Shown here: in pieces, positions 8,917 through 19,151 of the stretch
Layout: every line of letters starts with the position of its first letter
Position numbering within the stretch: position 1 is the stretch's first letter
Assembly: GCA_050261415.1 (NCBI GenBank)
Contig: JBLNDG010000061.1
Location: 13,009 to 77,008 of the forward strand
Source of the DNA: JBLNDG01 sp050261415
Lineage (GTDB): Bacteria > Bacillota > Clostridia > Lutisporales > Lutisporaceae
Direction of reading: 5' to 3'
Length of the DNA: 64,000 nt
Position numbers and translations under genes: made by a program
Notes under the pieces: model-generated
What the model saw: the letters and a program-made list of their open reading frames with translations, nothing else
What the model was told of the DNA's origin: nothing
Database searches by the model: none

Positions 8917-10212
8917 ATGGTGATAATACTGAAAATTGCAGGACTGATTTTTAAAGAGTTCAGCAGTCTGCTAACTGATGAGTTTTTCTGGATTATACTT
9001 ATCATATTAATAATGATGTATAAAAAGAATGAGCGTCTAGAGAATACGATGCTCGGAAAAAGCTTTCCCATTTTAGGCAAGGTATCAGGTTCAGTCTTGG
9101 TCGGAATCGCGGCGGGAATTCTTGGAAGCCTGATGATTGTACTTGTAGGTCTGAATATCGATGATTATACAAAAACATCAGGGGGCTCATTGGCAAAGAG
9201 TATAACCTATATATGGATTCTGGCAATTATTCTTGCAATGGTTAACCCCAGATACCTGTGTTTTTCTTATGCGGGTGGAATTGTTGCCCTGGCAAACCTG
9301 GTATTTGGTTTTCCGGCGGTAAACGTATCGGGACTTCTGGCTTTAATAGGGATTTTACATTTGATAGAGAGCTTTTTGATTTGGTTTGACGGTTATTCTT
9401 ATTCCGTGCCGCTGTTTATGAGAAAAAATGATGGCAGGACCATAGGCGGTTATGTGATGAATAAGATTTGGCCCATTCCTCTTGTAGTATTTGCGGTTGC
9501 TTTTGGCGGAGAAGCCGGAAGAACAGGTATAGCAGGAATTGGAGACATGCCGTCATGGTGGCCGCTTCTAAAACATTCGGCATCTGAGGGGACTCTGGGG
9601 CTGACGTATATCCCGCTGGTTGTGCCTGTAGTACTGGGTTATGGTGATATAGCAATCACAAGGCCTGCTGAAAAAAGGTGCAGCAGTTCTGCGGTGCGAT
9701 TGGCAGGCTATAGTGTAATACTTATAGTACTTTCAATATTAGCATCTGAAATAAAGTTTTTTGCATTTGCTGCAGCAGTTTTCGCTCCCCTTGCACATGA
9801 ACTGTTGATAATCTATGGCGCAAAGGAAGAGGAAGAGGGAAAACCGCTGTATGAAAGCAATGAGGCCGGCGTGTCTGTGCTGTATACCATTAAGGATTCT
9901 CCTGCCGGAAGCATGGGAATAGAGGCCGGAGATGTCATATTGAGCATTAATGGTATAATGCTGCACGATGAAAAGGAATTGACGGAGTTTCTGCTGTCTT
10001 ATCCTACATACATATGGCTGGAGATAAGAAAGTACGGAGGAGCAAGAAAGACAGTGGAATTTTCAGACTATAGAAACGGTGTAGAAAATCTGGGAGTACT
10101 GATAGTACCGCGGAACTCCGATATATACTTTGAAATAAACGGCAGCAATTCTCCCATAAAGAGGATTGCAGGTTTTTTCAGGGAAAAGCGCAAAAAAAAT
10201 ATTGGTATGTAA
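8917..10212 (+). CDS. Polytopic membrane protein with C-terminal PDZ domain (MinJ-like)
   Basis: 431 residues. An N-terminal ~300-residue block contains roughly eight to ten hydrophobic segments; the C-terminal ~100 residues form a PDZ domain (SPAGSMGIEAGDVILSINGI). It lies 14 bases after the S41 protease gene and upstream of uvrB-uvrA. In B. subtilis this spot is occupied by minJ, which encodes a membrane protein with a PDZ domain linking DivIVA to MinD. Architecture and synteny suggest an orthologue with a role in division-site placement, but sequence identity was not tested. Confidence 0.65.
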   Translation: MVIILKIAGLIFKEFSSLLTDEFFWIILIILIMMYKKNERLENTMLGKSFPILGKVSGSVLVGIAAGILGSLMIVLVGLNIDDYTKTSGGSLAKSITYIWILAIILAMVNPRYLCFSYAGGIVALANLVFGFPAVNVSGLLALIGILHLIESFLIWFDGYSYSVPLFMRKNDGRTIGGYVMNKIWPIPLVVFAVAFGGEAGRTGIAGIGDMPSWWPLLKHSASEGTLGLTYIPLVVPVVLGYGDIAITRPAEKRCSSSAVRLAGYSVILIVLSILASEIKFFAFAAAVFAPLAHELLIIYGAKEEEEGKPLYESNEAGVSVLYTIKDSPAGSMGIEAGDVILSINGIMLHDEKELTEFLLSYPTYIWLEIRKYGGARKTVEFSDYRNGVENLGVLIVPRNSDIYFEINGSNSPIKRIAGFFREKRKKNIGM

Positions 10213-10213
10213 A

Positions 10214-10255
10214 AAATTAAGGCAGCTCTTGAATTGAACTGCCTTAATTTTTTTT
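10214..10255. terminator. Bidirectional intrinsic terminator
   Basis: AAATTAAGGCAG (10214-10225) pairs with CTGCCTTAATTT (10239-10250), flanked by A-run and T-run on opposite sides. It can terminate the MinJ-like gene on the + strand and the small gene at 10262-10426 on the - strand. Confidence 0.88.
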
Positions 10256-10261
10256 GATTCA

Positions 10262-10426
10262 TTAATTTTTCTTGTTGCGGTATGTGTATTCTACAAGCTC
10301 TGAGAAAGCCGCCCGGTTTTTTGCGTTGGCTTCTTCGAAGTACTTGAAAACATTTATAAGCTCATTCTCTTTTTCCTTTTGGGTTTCTTCCAGTGGGTTT
10401 TCACGGTTTGAATTATACTTTTTCAT
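10262..10426 (-). CDS. Small hydrophilic protein of unknown function
   Basis: A 54-residue charged protein, rich in Glu, Lys and Asn, with no membrane segment. The ATG at 10426 is preceded on the - strand by TTGAGAGG at good spacing; an upstream in-frame ATG at 10462 lacks a site. It ends at a bidirectional terminator and is transcribed divergently from the ABC ATPase gene. I do not recognise a family. Start, ribosome-binding site and terminator together support a real gene. Confidence 0.55.
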   Translation of the reverse strand: MKKYNSNRENPLEETQKEKENELINVFKYFEEANAKNRAAFSELVEYTYRNKKN

Positions 10427-10771
10427 AATTATACCTCTCAATATAGATTTAAGTTGTTTCATTTACTAGCTATGCACTCTTATGTCTTAATATATATTAA
10501 TTACTATGACTAAAAATGCATGTTTTATACATATAGTCAGAGATAATATTTTAAATTTTGGAGAAATATCCAAGAACTATATTTTGTATATCACATTTCT
10601 ATATTAGTATATCTTATTTTTATAAATTACTACAAAAATATACAAATACATTTATTACTTCTCATAATAGAATTATTGTTCCCGGTAAACTATACTTTAA
10701 TTAAGCTGCAGCATGTGTTTCGGACAAAAGCATAAAAGTTTGCATATATATGATTGAAAGGGAGAGAAGGA
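10427..10771. other. AT-rich divergent intergenic region
   Basis: About 345 bases between the small - strand gene and the ABC ATPase gene. It is very AT-rich and must contain two divergent promoters, but no single pair of boxes stands out. A weak dyad (TGACTA near 10507 with TAGTCA near 10535) is present. No RNA gene or ORF is evident. Confidence 0.5.
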
Positions 10772-11884
10772 ATGGCAAGTTTATCTTTAAGGCACATAAA
10801 GAAGGTTTACCAGGGAAATGTCACAGCAGTTAAAGACTTCAGCATGGAAATAGAAGATAAGGAGTTTATCGTTCTGGTTGGGCCTTCCGGATGCGGAAAA
10901 ACAACAACCCTTAGAATGATAGCAGGGCTTGAAGAAATTTCAGAGGGAGAGCTCTATATAGGCGAGAGACTTGTGAATGATGTAGCTCCCAAGGACAGAG
11001 ACATAGCAATGGTGTTTCAGAATTATGCATTATATCCTCATATGACTGTTTACGAAAACATGGCTTTCGGTTTAAAGCTTAAAAAAGTTCCTAAGGCAGA
11101 AATTGATGAAAAAGTAAAAAATGCTGCAAAAATATTGGAAATTGAGCACCTTCTTGATCGCAGGCCAAAGGCTCTTTCGGGTGGCCAGAGACAGAGGGTT
11201 GCACTAGGCAGGGCTATAGTAAGGGAGCCGAAGGTATTCCTGATGGATGAGCCTCTTTCAAACCTTGATGCCAAGCTTAGAGTGCAGATGAGGACAGAAA
11301 TAGCAAAGCTTCATAAACGTCTTGAAACTACTTTTATATACGTAACCCATGACCAGACCGAGGCAATGACAATGGGGAGCAGAATTGTCATTATGAAGGA
11401 TGGAGATATACAGCAGATAGATACCCCGCAGAATGCCTATGACAAACCGGCCAACCTGTTTGTTGCAGGCTTTATAGGAAGCCCCCAGATGAATATATTC
11501 AAGGGTACTGCCGTTGAAGAAGGCGGCAAGCTTGTATTAAAGCTTGGAGACGGTACTGAACTGGGCTTAACTGATGAAAAAGCAAGGACTTTAAAGGATA
11601 AAGGCTATATAAACAAAGAAGTATATATAGGTGTAAGGCCGGAGCACTTGCATGAGTCTGAGGTAGATTCCCTCAGCAAGAACTTTTCAATAATTACCGG
11701 AAAGGTTGAAGTTGCAGAACTTATGGGTTCTGAGACAAATCTGCACTTTACGAAGTGTGATAAACAGGTAATTGCAAGAGTAGATGCAAAGACGAAAAAG
11801 AGGGCCGGAGATACTGTAGAGCTTCAGATACACTGGGATAAAATACACCTCTTTGATGTAGAGACCGAAAAAGCAATATATTAA
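10772..11884 (+). CDS. Carbohydrate ABC transporter ATPase (MsmK/UgpC family)
   Basis: 370 residues: an ABC domain (about 1-235) with Walker A GPSGCGKTT, signature LSGGQRQR, Walker B VFLMDEPLSNLD and the switch His in THDQ, then a C-terminal TOBE/OB regulatory domain. This is the size and layout of MsmK/UgpC/MalK ATPases, which often serve several sugar permeases at once. No permease genes are adjacent, fitting such a shared role. ATG 10772 follows GGAGAGAAGG. A PucR-type regulator follows. Confidence 0.9.
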   Translation: MASLSLRHIKKVYQGNVTAVKDFSMEIEDKEFIVLVGPSGCGKTTTLRMIAGLEEISEGELYIGERLVNDVAPKDRDIAMVFQNYALYPHMTVYENMAFGLKLKKVPKAEIDEKVKNAAKILEIEHLLDRRPKALSGGQRQRVALGRAIVREPKVFLMDEPLSNLDAKLRVQMRTEIAKLHKRLETTFIYVTHDQTEAMTMGSRIVIMKDGDIQQIDTPQNAYDKPANLFVAGFIGSPQMNIFKGTAVEEGGKLVLKLGDGTELGLTDEKARTLKDKGYINKEVYIGVRPEHLHESEVDSLSKNFSIITGKVEVAELMGSETNLHFTKCDKQVIARVDAKTKKRAGDTVELQIHWDKIHLFDVETEKAIY

Positions 11885-11925
11885 GAGTAAAATAATTTGG
11901 ATACAAAAAACAGAAAAATATGATA

Positions 11926-11979
11926 AAATATTATTTAAGCGGACGATGTAAGTTAAACTCGTTCGCTTAAATAATATTT
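11926..11979. repeat. Long inverted repeat upstream of the PucR-type regulator gene
   Basis: Two 21-base arms (11926-11946 and 11959-11979) match with a single G.U-compatible mismatch around a 12-base loop. No T-run follows, so it is not an ordinary terminator. It ends 20 bases before the regulator start and could be an operator, attenuator or processing site. Confidence 0.7.
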
Positions 11980-11999
11980 GGATTAATTGAGGGATAACG

Positions 12000-12998
12000 A
12001 TGGGAAAGTTAACGGAAACACTTGCAGGGGCGGTTGCAGTTGTAAAAAGAAGTATCGTTGTGGTTTCGAAGAATGATATATATAAGTTCCCTGAAGGGTG
12101 CAGCTTTGATATTACTTTCAATGAAGCAGGGGAAAAAGTAGGAAAGAACTACAAGGGCTATAACATTTACAAGCTTACTTTAGCAAATCTTCCATATTAT
12201 GTCTGCATTCAATCGGAAAGGTATAATGAGTCTGAAATTACAGAGCTCATACTTCTTTCTATAAAAGCTTCCCTTGATGAGGATGATTCACTGACAGAGT
12301 GCTTTAGAAGGATTGTAGGGGGCAAATGTGATGGGGCAGAACTCATGAAGCTTGAAGAAGAGTTCAGAGGCTACCTCCCCGGAAACATCCTTCTCATTGA
12401 CAATTACAGGGATTCTGGTGAAGAGGTGCTGGAGATACTGTTGAATACTGCAAATATTGCATGCTCCTTTAAATATGACGATAGGATTGTTGCAATTGCG
12501 AAGGATGAGAATATTGAAGAGGTCTGCAGCAGCTTCAACAAGAACATACTAAGTGAACTTCTTATAGAGTGCACGGTTGTTATCGGCGGGTATGCAAAAT
12601 CTATAGGCGAACTTAAGGAAAAGTATGAGGATTGCTTGAAGGGGCTATATATTAAACATATTTACAGTTTACCGGATAATGTGCTGAACTTTGGAGATAT
12701 GTACGGCTACAGGATAGTAGCAGGTCTGGATAAAAAACTGAAGGAGTATATCAGAGAAAAAGTCTTTACTCCGGAATTCAAGGATATGATGAACTCTGAA
12801 CTCGGCATCACAATAGAAGAATTTTTCAAGAACAATCTTAACCTCACGGATACTGCAGCCAAGCTGTACATACACAGAAACACACTGCTGTATAGATTGG
12901 ATAAAATATATAAAAGCACAGGCTTTGACCTGAAAAAATTCGAAGACAGCTGGCTTTTCAAGCTGGCCTGGCTGATACGCAAGGAAAAAGGATTATAA
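12000..12998 (+). CDS. PucR/CdaR-type transcriptional regulator
   Basis: 332 residues. The C-terminal ~60 residues carry the PucR helix-turn-helix signature (DTAAKLYIHRNTLLYRLDKI). The N-terminal part has no recognised ligand domain. ATG 12000 follows GAGGGATAACG. Lying directly downstream of the sugar ABC ATPase, it may sense a carbohydrate or carbon status; the ligand is unknown. The inverted repeat at 11926-11979 in its leader is a candidate site for autoregulation. Confidence 0.75.
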   Translation: MGKLTETLAGAVAVVKRSIVVVSKNDIYKFPEGCSFDITFNEAGEKVGKNYKGYNIYKLTLANLPYYVCIQSERYNESEITELILLSIKASLDEDDSLTECFRRIVGGKCDGAELMKLEEEFRGYLPGNILLIDNYRDSGEEVLEILLNTANIACSFKYDDRIVAIAKDENIEEVCSSFNKNILSELLIECTVVIGGYAKSIGELKEKYEDCLKGLYIKHIYSLPDNVLNFGDMYGYRIVAGLDKKLKEYIREKVFTPEFKDMMNSELGITIEEFFKNNLNLTDTAAKLYIHRNTLLYRLDKIYKSTGFDLKKFEDSWLFKLAWLIRKEKGL

Positions 12999-13010
12999 TT
13001 AAAACATAGT

Positions 13011-13056
13011 ATAAGGCTTGTATTGCTACAATTGTAAACAAGCTTTATTTTTTTAT
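13011..13056 (+). terminator. Intrinsic terminator after the PucR-type gene
   Basis: AAGGCTTGT pairs with ACAAGCTTT (one G.U pair) around a short loop and is followed by ATTTTTTTA. Confidence 0.82.
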
Positions 13057-13074
13057 ACATTATATATATAGAAT

Positions 13075-13280
13075 GCGACATAAGGAACGGGTAACACTGA
13101 ATACACGGAAGCCCACTGAAGACACGGCGGGGAAATAATATAAGTTACTGTGTAATTCCGCAGGAATTCCGTGAAAAATCCGTGTGTTCCGTGGTTTTCG
13201 TTTCTTCACCCGTAGGGAATACCCTAGCTTCCCCGTGCCTCGTGCCACGAGCCGCGCGCCAAAATCACCAGTGTTGCACA
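13075..13280. other. Non-coding GC-richer block with repeated CCGTG/CACGG words
   Basis: A ~200-base stretch, richer in GC than its flanks, between the terminator and the uvrB promoter. Words such as CACGG, TTCCGTG and CCGTGTGTTCCGTGG recur on both strands, and CTCGTG-C-CACGAG is a perfect dyad. No ORF with a plausible start or RBS was found. It resembles a dispersed intergenic repeat rather than a gene. Confidence 0.45.
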
Positions 13281-13307
13281 TCTTATATATTATTTGAGTG
13301 GTTTTTC

Positions 13308-13355
13308 TTGACAGTTGTATTTATTAATAATAGAATAATTACGAACACATGTTCT
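13308..13355 (+). promoter_or_regulatory. uvrBA promoter with LexA (SOS) box
   Basis: TTGACA (13308-13313), a 17-base spacer and TAGAAT (13331-13336) form a strong promoter. CGAACACATGTTCT (13342-13355) lies just downstream and matches 13 of 14 positions of the Gram-positive LexA consensus CGAACRNRYGTTYC. LexA bound there would block initiation, predicting DNA-damage induction. Confidence 0.88.
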
Positions 13356-13439
13356 GAGAAGGATTTGAAAATACTAATTATGTAAACTAAAAATGATTGT
13401 GGTATAATGGTATAGATAAATTAATGAGTAGGTGTTATT

Positions 13440-15422
13440 ATGGGGCAGTTCAAAATAGTATCCGATTACAAACCTACCGGTGACCAGCCTGAAGCTATCG
13501 ATATGCTGGCGAAAGGAGTACAGCGGGGAGACCGGTATCAGACCCTTCTGGGGGTAACAGGTTCGGGTAAAACCTTTACGATGGCAAATGTAATAGAAAG
13601 GGTGCAGCGGCCTACTTTGGTCCTGGCTCATAACAAAACTCTGGCTGCACAGCTCTGCAGCGAATTCAAGGAATTTTTTCCTCATAACTCTGTTGAATAT
13701 TTTGTCAGTTACTATGACTATTATCAGCCGGAAGCTTATGTTGCCCATTCCGATACATATATAGAAAAGGAAGCGGATATCAACGATGAGATAGATAAGC
13801 TGAGACACTCCGCAACTGCTGCACTGCTGGAGCGAAGGGATGTAATAATTGTGGCCAGCGTTTCCTGCATTTACGGTTTGGGTGACCCGGAAGACTACAA
13901 ATCTCTGGTGCTGTCGCTGAGGAAAGGAATGGTCAAGGACAGGGATGAAGTCCTGAGAAAGCTGATTGACATACAATATGACAGGAACGATATAAACTTT
14001 GTCAGAGGCACCTTCAGGGTCAGAGGGGATATTGTGGATATATTCCCGGCTGCTTCTTCAGATAAGGCAATAAGGGTTGAATATTTCGGCGATGAGATAG
14101 AAAGAATTTTGGAGATAGATTCACTTACAGGCAATATAATAGGCGAACGCCAGCATGTATATATATACCCTGCTTCCCACTTTGCGACTACACAGGCAAA
14201 ATTGGAGAAAGCGATAGAAAGTATAGAGACAGAACTTGAGCACCGGGTAAAGGAGCTTAAGGAGCAGGATAAGCTTTTGGAAGCCCAGAGGCTGCTTCAG
14301 AGGACTAATTATGATATAGAAATGATGAAGGAAGTAGGCTACTGCTCCGGTATAGAAAACTATTCAAGGCATATAAGCGGCAGGGCTCCCGGTAGCGCTC
14401 CGTTTACACTGTTGGATTTCTTCCCGGAGGATTACCTGTTGATAGTGGATGAATCCCATGTTACCATACCACAGGTAAGAGGGATGTACTTTGGCGACAG
14501 GTCAAGGAAGGAGTCCCTGGTAGAGTATGGTTTCAGGCTTCCTTCGGCCTTCGACAACAGGCCGCTTAACTTTGAAGAGTTTGAGGAACGGCTTAACCAG
14601 GTGATTTATGTAAGTGCCACACCTGCTCAATATGAGCTTGAAAGAAGCTCACAGGTGGCTGAACAGATAATAAGGCCAACAGGCCTGGTTGACCCGGAGA
14701 TTGAGGTCAAGCCCGTCAAGGGGCAGATCGACCACCTCATCGGGGAAGTGAGGGAAAGGGTTGAAAAACAGCAAAGGGTGCTTGTAACCACCCTAACAAA
14801 GAAAATGGCGGAAGACCTGACTGCATATATGAAGGATATGGACATCAGAGTCAGATACCTGCACTCGGATATAGATACCATGGAAAGAATGAAGATAATC
14901 AGAAGCCTAAGGCTTGGGGAATTTGACGTACTGGTCGGGATAAACCTTTTAAGAGAGGGGCTTGACCTTCCTGAAGTATCTTTGGTTGCCATTCTGGATG
15001 CAGATAAAGAAGGCTTTTTGAGGTCGGAAACCTCATTGATACAGACAATAGGAAGAGCAGCCAGAAATGTCGAGGGCAAGGTAATAATGTATGCCGATAC
15101 TCTTACAAATTCAATGCAAAGGGCAATAAGCGAAACAAACAGAAGAAGAAAAATACAGATGGACTATAACGAAAAATACGGAATAGAGCCGCAGACTATA
15201 AGAAAGGCAATACACGATATAATCGAGGCTACAACGGCAGCGGAAGAATCGGCCAAGTACGGAGTCAAGAGAGATATTGACAAGATGAGGAAGGAAGATA
15301 TTGTGAGACTTATTTCCGTACTGGAGGAAGAGATGAAGGATTGTGCAAGAGCAATGCAGTATGAACGTGCGGCTGAACTAAGGGATAAGATAATTGAATT
15401 GAGGCAGAAGCTGAAGAAATAA
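13440..15422 (+). CDS. uvrB: Excinuclease ABC subunit B
   Basis: 660-residue UvrB of standard length: a DNA helicase-like damage-verification protein in nucleotide excision repair. Walker [11 protein letters not shown] (about residue 39), DESHVT box, the beta-hairpin region near [10 protein letters not shown], helicase motif VI (QTIGRAARN) and the C-terminal UVR motif that contacts UvrC. It is the first gene of uvrB-uvrA under a LexA-box promoter. Confidence 0.98.
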   Translation: MGQFKIVSDYKPTGDQPEAIDMLAKGVQRGDRYQTLLGVTGSGKTFTMANVIERVQRPTLVLAHNKTLAAQLCSEFKEFFPHNSVEYFVSYYDYYQPEAYVAHSDTYIEKEADINDEIDKLRHSATAALLERRDVIIVASVSCIYGLGDPEDYKSLVLSLRKGMVKDRDEVLRKLIDIQYDRNDINFVRGTFRVRGDIVDIFPAASSDKAIRVEYFGDEIERILEIDSLTGNIIGERQHVYIYPASHFATTQAKLEKAIESIETELEHRVKELKEQDKLLEAQRLLQRTNYDIEMMKEVGYCSGIENYSRHISGRAPGSAPFTLLDFFPEDYLLIVDESHVTIPQVRGMYFGDRSRKESLVEYGFRLPSAFDNRPLNFEEFEERLNQVIYVSATPAQYELERSSQVAEQIIRPTGLVDPEIEVKPVKGQIDHLIGEVRERVEKQQRVLVTTLTKKMAEDLTAYMKDMDIRVRYLHSDIDTMERMKIIRSLRLGEFDVLVGINLLREGLDLPEVSLVAILDADKEGFLRSETSLIQTIGRAARNVEGKVIMYADTLTNSMQRAISETNRRRKIQMDYNEKYGIEPQTIRKAIHDIIEATTAAEESAKYGVKRDIDKMRKEDIVRLISVLEEEMKDCARAMQYERAAELRDKIIELRQKLKK

Positions 15423-15432
15423 GAGGTGCGAA

Positions 15433-18270
15433 ATGGCTAGAGATAAAATCATAATAAAAGGTGCAAGGGAGCATAATCTCAAGAATATCGATATAGAAAT
15501 ACCAAGAGATAAGTTTGTTGTACTGACAGGTTTAAGCGGTTCGGGGAAGTCATCCCTGGCGTTTGACACCATATATGCCGAGGGTCAAAGGCGGTATGTC
15601 GAATCACTGTCTGCTTATGCAAGACAATTTCTTGGGCAGATGGAAAAACCGGATGTTGATTATATTGAAGGATTATCGCCTGCAATATCAATAGACCAGA
15701 AAACAACTAACAGGAACCCGCGCTCAACAGTGGGTACGGTAACAGAGATTTACGATTACTTGAGACTGCTTTTTGCAAGAATAGGAGTACCGCACTGCCA
15801 TGTTTGCGGCAAGGAGATTTCGCAGCAGACGGTGGACCAGATGGTGGATTACATAAAAGCACTTGAGCCGGGAACAAAGATACAGCTTATGGCCCCTGCC
15901 ATCAGAGGCAAAAAGGGAGAGCACCAGAAGCTCCTGGAAGATATAAAGAAAAGTGGATATGTAAGAGCCAGGATTGACGGGGAAGTACTGGACCTAAATG
16001 AAGAAATAAAGCTGGAGAAGACCAAGAAGCATACTATAGAGGTAATTGTAGACAGGATAGTTGTCAAGGAGGGTGTGGATAAAAGGCTGACGGATTCACT
16101 GGAAACAGTGCTGAAGCTGTCGGGAGGTACTGCCCTCATTGACATTGTTGGCAAGGAGGAAAAGCTTTTCAGCCAGAACTTTGCATGCATCGAATGTGGT
16201 ATAAGCATTGAGGATCCGGCGCCCAGGATGTTTTCCTTCAACAGCCCCTTCGGTAAATGCCCGGTTTGCGATGGTCTGGGACAGCTCCGCAGAATAGATC
16301 CGGATTTGGTAATACCGGATAGGACAAAGTCAATTTCTGAAGGTGCAATTGAACCGTGGAGAAACTTTGATGAGGATTCCTGGTATTACAACATTCTTGA
16401 AGCTGCATCCAAGCATTACGGCTTCAGTCTGGATACCCCTGTCTGCGAACTGGATCCCAAGATAGTCGATATACTGCTTAACGGAAACAATGGCGAGAAA
16501 ATAAAGGTAAAGTATGAACGGGAATACGGCAGGGGAGAAGTGATGGTTTCCATCGAGGGTGTTATCAACAATCTTGACAGACGCTACAAGGAAACCAAGT
16601 CCGAATACATGAGGGGCGAAATAGAAAAATACATGTCGTCCATACCCTGTCCCGAGTGTAAGGGCGCAAGGCTGAAAAAAGAAAGTCTTGCCGTAAAGAT
16701 TGGCGGACTGTCCATTTCAGAAGTGTGTGACATGTCTGTATATAAAATCAAAGATTTCTTTGAAAGCCTTAAACTCACGGAAAAGCAGAAGATAATATCA
16801 AAGCTCATACTCAAAGAAATCCGTGAGAGGCTGGAGTTTTTAATAAATGTAGGGCTTGAGTACCTGACACTTTCACGTGCTGCAGGCACATTGTCCGGAG
16901 GGGAAGCGCAGAGGATAAGGCTTGCAACTCAAATAGGCTCAAGCCTCGTTGGAGTTCTGTACATTCTTGACGAGCCGAGCATAGGTTTGCATCAGAGGGA
17001 TAATGACAAGCTGCTCAAGACATTGAGAAACCTTACGAACCTTGGAAATACGCTTATAGTAGTAGAACATGACGAGGACACCATGCACGCGGCTGATTAT
17101 ATTATTGATATTGGCCCGGGAGCGGGGGTACACGGAGGAAACGTTGTTGCAGCAGGTCCGTTGGACACTATAATAGCCTGTGAAGAATCAATTACAGGAC
17201 AGTACTTGAGCGGGAAAAAGAGAATTCCTGTGCCGGAGGAGAGAAGAAAGCCTAATGGCAAGTGGCTGGAGGTAAAAGGTGCCCGTGAAAACAACCTTAA
17301 GAATATAAACGTACGCATTCCCCTGGGAGTATTTACTTGTGTAACCGGAGTGTCCGGATCGGGAAAGAGTACATTGGTAAACGAGATTATATATAAGGAG
17401 CTTACCCATAGACTCTATAACTCGAAGCACAGAGCCGGTGAGCATGGCGAGATCAAAGGCATAGAACATATAGACAAGGTTATAGATATTGACCAGTCGC
17501 CTATCGGAAGGACTCCGAGGTCCAACCCTGCCACTTATACCGGGGTGTTTGACTTGATCAGGGAAGTGTTTGCCGCTACTCCTGAAGCAAAAATGAAGGG
17601 CTACAAGAATGGAAGATTCAGCTTCAATGTAAGGGGCGGAAGATGCGAAGCCTGCAAGGGTGACGGGATAATAAAAATAGAAATGCAGTTCCTGCCTGAT
17701 GTGTATGTTCCATGTGAAGTATGCAAAGGCAGAAGATATAACAGGGAAACCCTGGAGGTAAGGTATAAGGGTAAAAACATAGCGGAAGTACTTGATATGA
17801 CGGTGGAGGATGCTCTTGGGTTCTTTGAGAATATCCCCAGGATTCAAAGAAAGCTTCAAACATTGTTTGATGTAGGTTTGGGATATATAAAGCTTGGACA
17901 GCCTTCAACCGAGCTATCCGGCGGTGAGGCACAGCGAATAAAACTTGCTTATGAATTGTCCAAGAGAAGCACCGGCAAGACTGTTTATATATTGGATGAA
18001 CCGACAACAGGCCTTCACATTGCAGACATTCACAGGCTGCTCGGCATACTCGACAGGCTTGTTGAAACAGGTAATTCCATAATAGTAATTGAACATAATC
18101 TGGATGTAATCAAAAGAGCTGATTATATAGTCGACCTCGGTCCGGAAGGCGGAGACCGGGGTGGCACCATTATCGCCGAGGGTACACCTGAGGAAATTTG
18201 TGCAAAGGCTGAATCATACACCGGCCAGTTCCTCAAAAAGATACTCGAAAGGGATAAAAGCTTCGATTAG
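15433..18270 (+). CDS. uvrA: Excinuclease ABC subunit A
   Basis: 945-residue damage sensor with two ABC ATPase modules. Walker A motifs GLSGSGKSS (about residue 33) and GVSGSGKST (about 640), two LSGGEAQRI signatures, and zinc-binding CxxC pairs ([31 protein letters not shown]). It loads UvrB at lesions. It starts 11 bases after uvrB with an AAGAGGTG site and shares its promoter. Confidence 0.98.
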   Translation: MARDKIIIKGAREHNLKNIDIEIPRDKFVVLTGLSGSGKSSLAFDTIYAEGQRRYVESLSAYARQFLGQMEKPDVDYIEGLSPAISIDQKTTNRNPRSTVGTVTEIYDYLRLLFARIGVPHCHVCGKEISQQTVDQMVDYIKALEPGTKIQLMAPAIRGKKGEHQKLLEDIKKSGYVRARIDGEVLDLNEEIKLEKTKKHTIEVIVDRIVVKEGVDKRLTDSLETVLKLSGGTALIDIVGKEEKLFSQNFACIECGISIEDPAPRMFSFNSPFGKCPVCDGLGQLRRIDPDLVIPDRTKSISEGAIEPWRNFDEDSWYYNILEAASKHYGFSLDTPVCELDPKIVDILLNGNNGEKIKVKYEREYGRGEVMVSIEGVINNLDRRYKETKSEYMRGEIEKYMSSIPCPECKGARLKKESLAVKIGGLSISEVCDMSVYKIKDFFESLKLTEKQKIISKLILKEIRERLEFLINVGLEYLTLSRAAGTLSGGEAQRIRLATQIGSSLVGVLYILDEPSIGLHQRDNDKLLKTLRNLTNLGNTLIVVEHDEDTMHAADYIIDIGPGAGVHGGNVVAAGPLDTIIACEESITGQYLSGKKRIPVPEERRKPNGKWLEVKGARENNLKNINVRIPLGVFTCVTGVSGSGKSTLVNEIIYKELTHRLYNSKHRAGEHGEIKGIEHIDKVIDIDQSPIGRTPRSNPATYTGVFDLIREVFAATPEAKMKGYKNGRFSFNVRGGRCEACKGDGIIKIEMQFLPDVYVPCEVCKGRRYNRETLEVRYKGKNIAEVLDMTVEDALGFFENIPRIQRKLQTLFDVGLGYIKLGQPSTELSGGEAQRIKLAYELSKRSTGKTVYILDEPTTGLHIADIHRLLGILDRLVETGNSIIVIEHNLDVIKRADYIVDLGPEGGDRGGTIIAEGTPEEICAKAESYTGQFLKKILERDKSFD

Positions 18271-18307
18271 AAGAAAGTTATTACCGGAAGGTTCGTTATA
18301 CAAAATG

Positions 18308-18332
18308 AAAAGGCTTCAGTTGAAGCCTTTTT
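18308..18332. terminator. Bidirectional terminator between uvrA and the convergent gene
   Basis: AAAAGGCTTC and GAAGCCTTTT form a 10-bp stem with a T-run on the + strand. On the - strand it begins at the stop codon of the gene at 18331-19005 and offers a stem with a partial U-tract. Confidence 0.82.
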
Positions 18333-19005
18333 AATAGCTTCTTTCCGGTATCTTTTTTGAAACCAGAAGCCCCTTTATCTGCCTTACATCTTCCCCGCTG
18401 CACTTTATTGTTATAGTACCGAAATCATAGGTCTGGTATATGATTATCTGGTCATTCAGGGCCAGGTAATTTTCAATTCTTTCATAAGGGTAAAAGCCTG
18501 CAGCGTCGCTGTAGCTGAAGGGGATTGAAAGCTCAAGCCTGAAATCAATTCCGTTCACCGCTATGCCCTTATCAGTAACATAGGCTTTCAGAGTCCTTTT
18601 GTTCAGATAGTACAGCAGCTCTATTATCAATGCAAGTACAACTACATAAATCAGTGCTTTAAGGCTTTCTGCCGTAAAAGCTCTTTTTTGTACTATCGGC
18701 AGTATTACTGCCAGCAACGGCAATATCATTATAATAAGCCGGTCCCTTACAGAAAAGGAGGAAACGGGAAAAGTCTTTATAATATTTGCTGTTTTAAGGC
18801 GGTTTCTTACATATAGATACTTTATTAGCGCCTGTGAATACAATGCGATGATATATCCGGACATATACAGGATTCCTGCCGTCAGAGCAGCATAGGGAGA
18901 ATTAACCAAAGCGCCCGGCGACATAATGAAGCTTATGAAGATAAAAAAGAAAATAAATACAAAGAGGGAAACTATAAAAATGATTGTCTTCATTGTGTTG
19001 GTCAT
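18331..19005 (-). CDS. Integral membrane protein of unknown function
   Basis: 224 residues with about four membrane segments (roughly 7-30, 37-62, 88-108, 114-134), then a soluble ~85-residue C-terminal region that looks like a small beta-rich domain (LELSIPFSYSDAAGFYPYE, then a strand-rich IIIYQTYDFGTITI). This layout is seen in PH-like membrane proteins, but I cannot assign a family. GAGGAA precedes the ATG on the - strand. It is convergent with uvrA and divergent from uvrC; nothing links it to repair. Confidence 0.75.
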   Translation of the reverse strand: MTNTMKTIIFIVSLFVFIFFFIFISFIMSPGALVNSPYAALTAGILYMSGYIIALYSQALIKYLYVRNRLKTANIIKTFPVSSFSVRDRLIIMILPLLAVILPIVQKRAFTAESLKALIYVVVLALIIELLYYLNKRTLKAYVTDKGIAVNGIDFRLELSIPFSYSDAAGFYPYERIENYLALNDQIIIYQTYDFGTITIKCSGEDVRQIKGLLVSKKIPERSY

Positions 19006-19109
19006 ATGTATTCCTCATTTCTGCACTATTGTATTAAAATTTTTTCCATTTACAGTTAAGATTATATACAAATATTTATTAAAAATCAATTTCAGGTATA
19101 ATATATATA

Positions 19110-19151
19110 GGCAATAGGCAATAGGCAATAGGCAATGGGCGATAGGCAATA
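19110..19151 (+). repeat. Tandem heptanucleotide repeat (GGCAATA)
   Basis: Six consecutive 7-base units: copies 1-3 and 6 are GGCAATA, copy 4 GGCAATG, copy 5 GGCGATA, followed by a partial GGC. It lies between the divergent promoters of the membrane-protein gene and uvrC. Copy number may vary between strains. Confidence 0.9.

Noticed and set aside
13182..13385. Small + strand ORF before uvrB
   Set aside because: It lacks an RBS, runs through the repeat-like block and covers the uvrB promoter and LexA box.
19110..19151. CRISPR-like repeat array
   Set aside because: Units are 7 bases with no spacers and no cas genes nearby; it is a simple tandem repeat.
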